Shown here one piece after another: positions 6,379 through 8,925 of a stretch of DNA of 8,925 nucleotides. Each line of letters begins with the position of its first letter. The stretch's first letter is position 1. The stretch spans positions 1 through 8,925 of the forward strand of contig CADCOF010000319.1 of assembly GCA_902802975.1 (NCBI GenBank), given 5' to 3'. Origin of the DNA: an uncultured Ruminococcus sp. GTDB lineage: Bacteria > Bacillota > Clostridia > Oscillospirales > Acutalibacteraceae. The position numbers and the translations under genes were made by a program. The notes beneath the pieces are model-generated. The model had not been told where the DNA came from and ran no database searches. It saw only the letters and a list, made by a program, of their open reading frames with translations.

Positions 6379-7755
6379 ATGGAAAAAAGAAGTTCGTTTT
6401 CCAGTTCTCTGGGATTTGTGCTTGCAGCGGCAGGCAGTGCAGTTGGATTGGGAAATATTTGGCGATTCCCGTACCTTGCGGCTAAAGACGGCGGCGGGGT
6501 CTTTCTTGCAGTCTACATAGTTCTGGCGTTGACCTTTGGATTTACATTGATAGTGTCGGAAGTGTCAATAGGCAGAAAAACAAAACAAAGTGCGCTTACC
6601 GCATATGGAAAACTTGATAAAAGATTCAGTTGGATAGGATTTTTCTCAAGCTTAGTTCCGTTTATGATATTGCCATACTATTGTATCATAGGCGGTTGGG
6701 TTCTGAAATATTTTACGGATTTTGTAACCGGACACGCTGCCGACACAGCTCAGGATGGATATTTTACGACATTCATTATGGGCTATACCCAGCCGATCGT
6801 GTTTGACGTGATCTTCCTCGGTTTTACGGCTTTTGTCGTTTTTTGCGGTGTTAACAAAGGTATCGAGTCATTGTCAAAGATACTTATGCCGGTTCTTTTG
6901 ATATTCGTTATTGCGATTGCAATTTTTTCGCTTACACTTAAAGGTACGGGCGATCGCAGTGGTATTGACGGACTAAAATTCTATGTTATCCCGAGTATCA
7001 GCGGCAAGTCTATGCACGACCTATTTATTGTTTTGCTGGACGCAATGGGGCAGCTTTTCTACAGTATCAGCGTGGCTATGGGTATTATGGTCACGTATGG
7101 TTCGTATTTTAAAGATGACGAAAACTTGATGAAATCTGTAAACCAAATTGAATTTTTTGATACGTTGGTTGCATTCCTCGCCGGTATTATGATCATTCCC
7201 GCGGTGTATGTATTCCTTGGTGAAGAGGGCATGACTGCAGGACCGGGGCTTATGTTCATCGCTCTTACAAAAGTGTTTAATCAAATGGGGTCGGTTGGTG
7301 CAATTGTTGGCGCGGTGTTCTTCTTTATGGTTTTGCTGGCTGCTTTGACAAGCTCCATATCAGTACTCGAAACGGTTGTGGCTAGTTTGATCGATTCCTT
7401 CGGTTGGTCAAGAAGTAAATCTACAATTATCGAAACGATCACAGCCCTTGTTATTAGTATAATAATTTGTCTGGGCTATAATATATTTTATTTTGAAGCA
7501 CCTCTTCCAAATGGTACATCGGCACAGATACTTGATATAATGGATTATGTGAGCAATAATATTCTTATGCCTGTGGTTGCTATCGGAACTTGTGTTCTGA
7601 TCGGATGGATAGTTAAACCCAAAACTGTCATAGAAGAGGCCACAAAAAACGGTGAGAAGTTCGGCAGAAAATACGTGTACATTGCAATGATTAAATATAT
7701 TACACCTGTACTGCTTTTTATCCTTCTTCTCGGTTCATTCGGTATTATAAAATGA
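6379..7755 (+). CDS. Neurotransmitter:sodium symporter (NSS/SNF family) amino-acid transporter (458 aa)
   Basis: This is a membrane secondary transporter of the LeuT-fold NSS family, which moves amino acids inward with Na+. I prefer ATG 6379 because it gives the family-typical start MEKRSSFSSSLGF. GAGGAG at 6361-6366 precedes it, though with a longish 12-nt gap. ATG 6334 would add 15 untypical residues and has no ribosome site. TM1 carries GSAVGLGNIWRFPY, with A21, V22, N26 and R29 matching LeuT A22, V23, N27 and R30. Y101 in TM3 matches LeuT Y108. The unwound TM6 has Q225-L-F-Y-S-I-S231, matching LeuT Q250 to S256. TM8 has A321 and T324/S325, matching the LeuT Na2-site residues A351, T354 and S355. 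The length, and an end one helix after the conserved core, suggest 11 helices, as in bacterial MhsT-like members that carry hydrophobic or aromatic amino acids. The substrate is not determined. Its stop overlaps the azlC start by 4 nt (ATGA). No key residue is missing. Confidence 0.94.
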   Translation: MEKRSSFSSSLGFVLAAAGSAVGLGNIWRFPYLAAKDGGGVFLAVYIVLALTFGFTLIVSEVSIGRKTKQSALTAYGKLDKRFSWIGFFSSLVPFMILPYYCIIGGWVLKYFTDFVTGHAADTAQDGYFTTFIMGYTQPIVFDVIFLGFTAFVVFCGVNKGIESLSKILMPVLLIFVIAIAIFSLTLKGTGDRSGIDGLKFYVIPSISGKSMHDLFIVLLDAMGQLFYSISVAMGIMVTYGSYFKDDENLMKSVNQIEFFDTLVAFLAGIMIIPAVYVFLGEEGMTAGPGLMFIALTKVFNQMGSVGAIVGAVFFFMVLLAALTSSISVLETVVASLIDSFGWSRSKSTIIETITALVISIIICLGYNIFYFEAPLPNGTSAQILDIMDYVSNNILMPVVAIGTCVLIGWIVKPKTVIEEATKNGEKFGRKYVYIAMIKYITPVLLFILLLGSFGIIK

Positions 7756-8450
7756 GGAAACGTTCTGATTTTGTAAGCGGTCTTATCGCAGGAATACCAA
7801 TAGCGTTGGGGTATTTGTCTGTGTCGTTTGCTTTTGGTATAAGTGCTGTGCGCTGCGGATTGAGCTATCTTGAAGCATCTGCAATATCGCTCAGTTGTTT
7901 GACATCTGCCGGTCAGGTGGCGGGAGTGGAGATAATCGCAGCAGATGGCACATTGTTCGAAATGGCTGCGGTGCAGTTTACCATAAATCTCAGATACGCA
8001 TTGATGGGAATATCACTTTCGCAAAAGCTCGATACTAAATTCACATTGCCGCACAGACTGCTTGCTGCATATGGTATTACCGATGAGATATTTGCCGTGT
8101 GCAGTGTGAGAGAAGAGCCGCTCACACCGTCGTTTATGTATGGCACCATAATTATTTCGGCATCAGGCTGGGTCAGCGGAACATTTATTGGTGCGTTTGC
8201 AGGGAAATCACTTCCCGATTCGATAACATCTGCACTCGGTATAGTAATATACGGAATGTTTATTGCGATAGTTATTCCCGCGGCAAAAAAGAGTGTCGGT
8301 ATACTGTTTACTGCTGTGCTGGCGTCGTTGATCAGTATTTCCTGCCGTTATCTATTGCCGAATCTGTCCGGTGGATTTGCCGTAATCATTTGTGCTGTGG
8401 CTGCATCAGCGGCGTCTGCGATATTGTTTCCGAAGGAGGACGGCGAATGA
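7752..8450 (+). CDS. azlC: AzlC family branched-chain amino-acid exporter, large subunit (232 aa)
   Basis: This is an integral membrane protein of the AzlC/YgaZ family, the large subunit of two-component LIV-E exporters that expel branched-chain amino acids and toxic analogues such as 4-azaleucine. It opens with the family pattern GLIAGIPIALGYLSVSFAFG (about residues 10-29). The segment SAGQVAG (about 52-58) replaces the common Y-A-G-A-S-Q-F. INLRYALMG (about 79-87) matches the conserved N-x-R-x-x-x-x-G region. Several more hydrophobic helices follow to a short charged tail. The SAGQ-type variant is one I recall as usual in Clostridia, so it is probably not a defect. The start ATG overlaps the stop of the symporter gene (ATGA). 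No separate Shine-Dalgarno is seen, so translation is probably coupled. Its stop in turn overlaps the azlD start. Partner and order fit the family. Export direction is inferred from the family only. Confidence 0.92.
   Translation: MRKRSDFVSGLIAGIPIALGYLSVSFAFGISAVRCGLSYLEASAISLSCLTSAGQVAGVEIIAADGTLFEMAAVQFTINLRYALMGISLSQKLDTKFTLPHRLLAAYGITDEIFAVCSVREEPLTPSFMYGTIIISASGWVSGTFIGAFAGKSLPDSITSALGIVIYGMFIAIVIPAAKKSVGILFTAVLASLISISCRYLLPNLSGGFAVIICAVAASAASAILFPKEDGE
8434..8439 (+). promoter_or_regulatory. Ribosome binding site for azlD
   Basis: AGGAGG within the end of azlC, 7 nt before the ATG at 8447. It fixes the azlD start and excludes the in-frame open stretch extending upstream to 8099. Confidence 0.82.
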
Positions 8451-8749
8451 CTTCTGTTTTTGCTTATATTTTCGTGATGGCAGGTGTAACGTATTTAGTC
8501 CGGGTTATACCATTTGCCTTTTTTACAAAAAAGATTCGATCAAAGTATATCAAAAATATGCTCTACTATATGCCATACGCAGTGTTGGCTGCGATGACAA
8601 TTCCGGCGATTTTCGCAAGCACCGACAGCACACTGACAGCAATTGTGGGTACGGTTACTGCACTTGCAGCAGCATATGCGGAATTGCCACTTATCGTGGT
8701 CGCGCTTGCAGCGGCTGCTGCAGTATTTTTGACAGGCATGTTTTTGTAG
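8447..8749 (+). CDS. azlD: AzlD family branched-chain amino-acid transport protein, small subunit (100 aa)
   Basis: This is the small hydrophobic partner of AzlC (AzlD/YgaH family). The two together form the predicted branched-chain amino-acid exporter in the cytoplasmic membrane. The protein has about three to four hydrophobic segments. Its start, VTYLVRVIPFAFF (residues about 14-26), is the family's 'T-Y-L-x-R-x-x-P' signature. Next comes a basic patch, and then YYMPYAVLAAMTIPAIFAS (about 41-59), which matches the conserved 'l-x-Y-x-P-x-A-v-L-a-a' region. The rest is an Ala-rich pair of helices. Length is normal for the family (about 100-110 aa). The start at 8447 is supported by AGGAGG and the 4-nt ATGA overlap with azlC. 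It appears to be the last gene of the operon; no clear rightward terminator follows. Confidence 0.92.
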   Translation: MTSVFAYIFVMAGVTYLVRVIPFAFFTKKIRSKYIKNMLYYMPYAVLAAMTIPAIFASTDSTLTAIVGTVTALAAAYAELPLIVVALAAAAAVFLTGMFL

Positions 8750-8871
8750 AACAAGTGATAAATAAATAGCTAAAAATGCGTTACTATTCACACTCTAACC
8801 TAGGCCTTGTTTGAAAAATAAATCTTGCACAAAAAGAGGGCGCATTGTAAAATGAACCTGCAACTTTGAAA

Positions 8872-8893
8872 GAAAAAAATAGCCCACGGCTAT
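8872..8893 (-). terminator. Intrinsic terminator-like hairpin on the minus strand
   Basis: On the minus strand, ATAGCC, loop GTG, GGCTAT forms a perfect 6-bp stem (8879-8893) that runs into a tract of seven T (one paired), then C and TTT. This is the standard shape for stopping leftward transcription. On the + strand there is no T-run after the stem, so it would not terminate azlD. It implies a leftward gene ending just beyond the window, or an insulator at the edge of a mobile element. Confidence 0.55.
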
Positions 8894-8899
8894 GATCTA

Positions 8900-8908
8900 T
8901 GGTATAAT
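8900..8908 (+). promoter_or_regulatory. Extended -10 promoter reading out of the window
   Basis: TGGTATAAT is a perfect extended -10 (TGnTATAAT). No good -35 hexamer lies at 16-18 bp upstream, where the terminator-like hairpin sits. The nearest TTGAAA (8866-8871) is about 31 bp away, too far. Transcription would begin near 8915 within the right arm of the 9-bp inverted repeat. Confidence 0.55.
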
Positions 8909-8925
8909 TAATGTGCAAGAAAAAC

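Larger units (their letters stand above)
8823..8920. repeat. Exact 9-bp inverted repeat bracketing a 98-bp non-coding unit
   Basis: TCTTGCACA at 8823-8831 and TGTGCAAGA at 8912-8920 are perfect reverse complements separated by 80 bp. Neither arm extends further. The unit contains the leftward hairpin and the extended -10. It could be operator half-sites, part of a mobile-element end, or a small non-autonomous element. I cannot decide from this window. Confidence 0.5.

Noticed and set aside
8099..8446. Open frame upstream of azlD that would add 116 residues to its N-terminus
   Set aside because: It overlaps azlC in another frame, and its translation is Cys/Tyr/Arg-rich and unlike any membrane protein. 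AGGAGG at 8434-8439 and the AzlD family start fix ATG 8447.
8392..8769. Third-frame ORF across the azlC/azlD junction
   Set aside because: It overlaps both recognised genes, its composition is dominated by Cys, Arg and Tyr, and it has no ribosome binding site.
8750..8822. Rightward terminator for the azlCD operon
   Set aside because: I searched for a GC-rich stem with a following T-run. Only a 4-bp GTTA/TAAC pairing with a 12-nt loop and the short palindromes CCTAGG and AGGCCT are present, none with a T-run.

Overview
The window looks like chromosomal DNA of a low-to-moderate GC Gram-positive bacterium. Most likely it is a member of the Clostridia, plausibly Oscillospiraceae/Ruminococcus-like. 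This is inferred from strong GGAGG-type ribosome binding sites, a TTG-started dnaE, an 11-helix type NSS amino-acid symporter, an AzlC variant of the type I recall from Clostridia, and kinesin-light-chain-like TPRs of the 'KCYEQR.EVLGE' type. No taxonomic marker gene is present, so this assignment is an inference. All recognised genes are on the + strand.

Layout: (1) 1-103 is the last 33 codons of uvrA (excinuclease ABC subunit A). (2) 104-196 is a short leader with weak inverted repeats. (3) 197-2401 encodes a large TPR-repeat protein with at least 13 KLC-like units of 42 residues. The first eight are exact 126-bp tandem DNA units, and most carry a paired cysteine signature. (4) 2411-2764 encodes a small unrecognised basic protein, 9 nt behind the TPR gene. 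(5) 2776-6252 is a complete dnaE (DNA polymerase III alpha subunit, PHP type). Its ribosome binding site overlaps the stop codon of the small gene, so these three genes look co-transcribed. (6) 6253-6333 is an intergenic stretch with a good sigma-A type promoter. (7) 6379-8749 is a tightly coupled three-gene transport operon: an NSS/SNF sodium:amino-acid symporter, AzlC and AzlD, with ATGA overlaps at both junctions. (8) 8750-8925 is non-coding. It holds a leftward-facing terminator-like hairpin, an extended -10 promoter reading rightward out of the window, and an exact 9-bp inverted repeat bracketing both.

How the genes fit together: uvrA and dnaE are housekeeping repair and replication genes. 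The TPR gene and the small ORF look like an accessory cassette lying between them, with dnaE expression perhaps dependent on the read-through. The NSS-AzlC-AzlD operon combines sodium-driven uptake of an amino acid, probably hydrophobic or aromatic, with a predicted branched-chain amino-acid exporter. That is an unusual importer-plus-exporter pairing under one promoter. No convincing complete novel system is visible. The points most worth a second look are the TPR/small-ORF cassette with its recently duplicated repeat units, the importer/exporter operon, and the structured right-hand end, which may be the edge of a mobile element.
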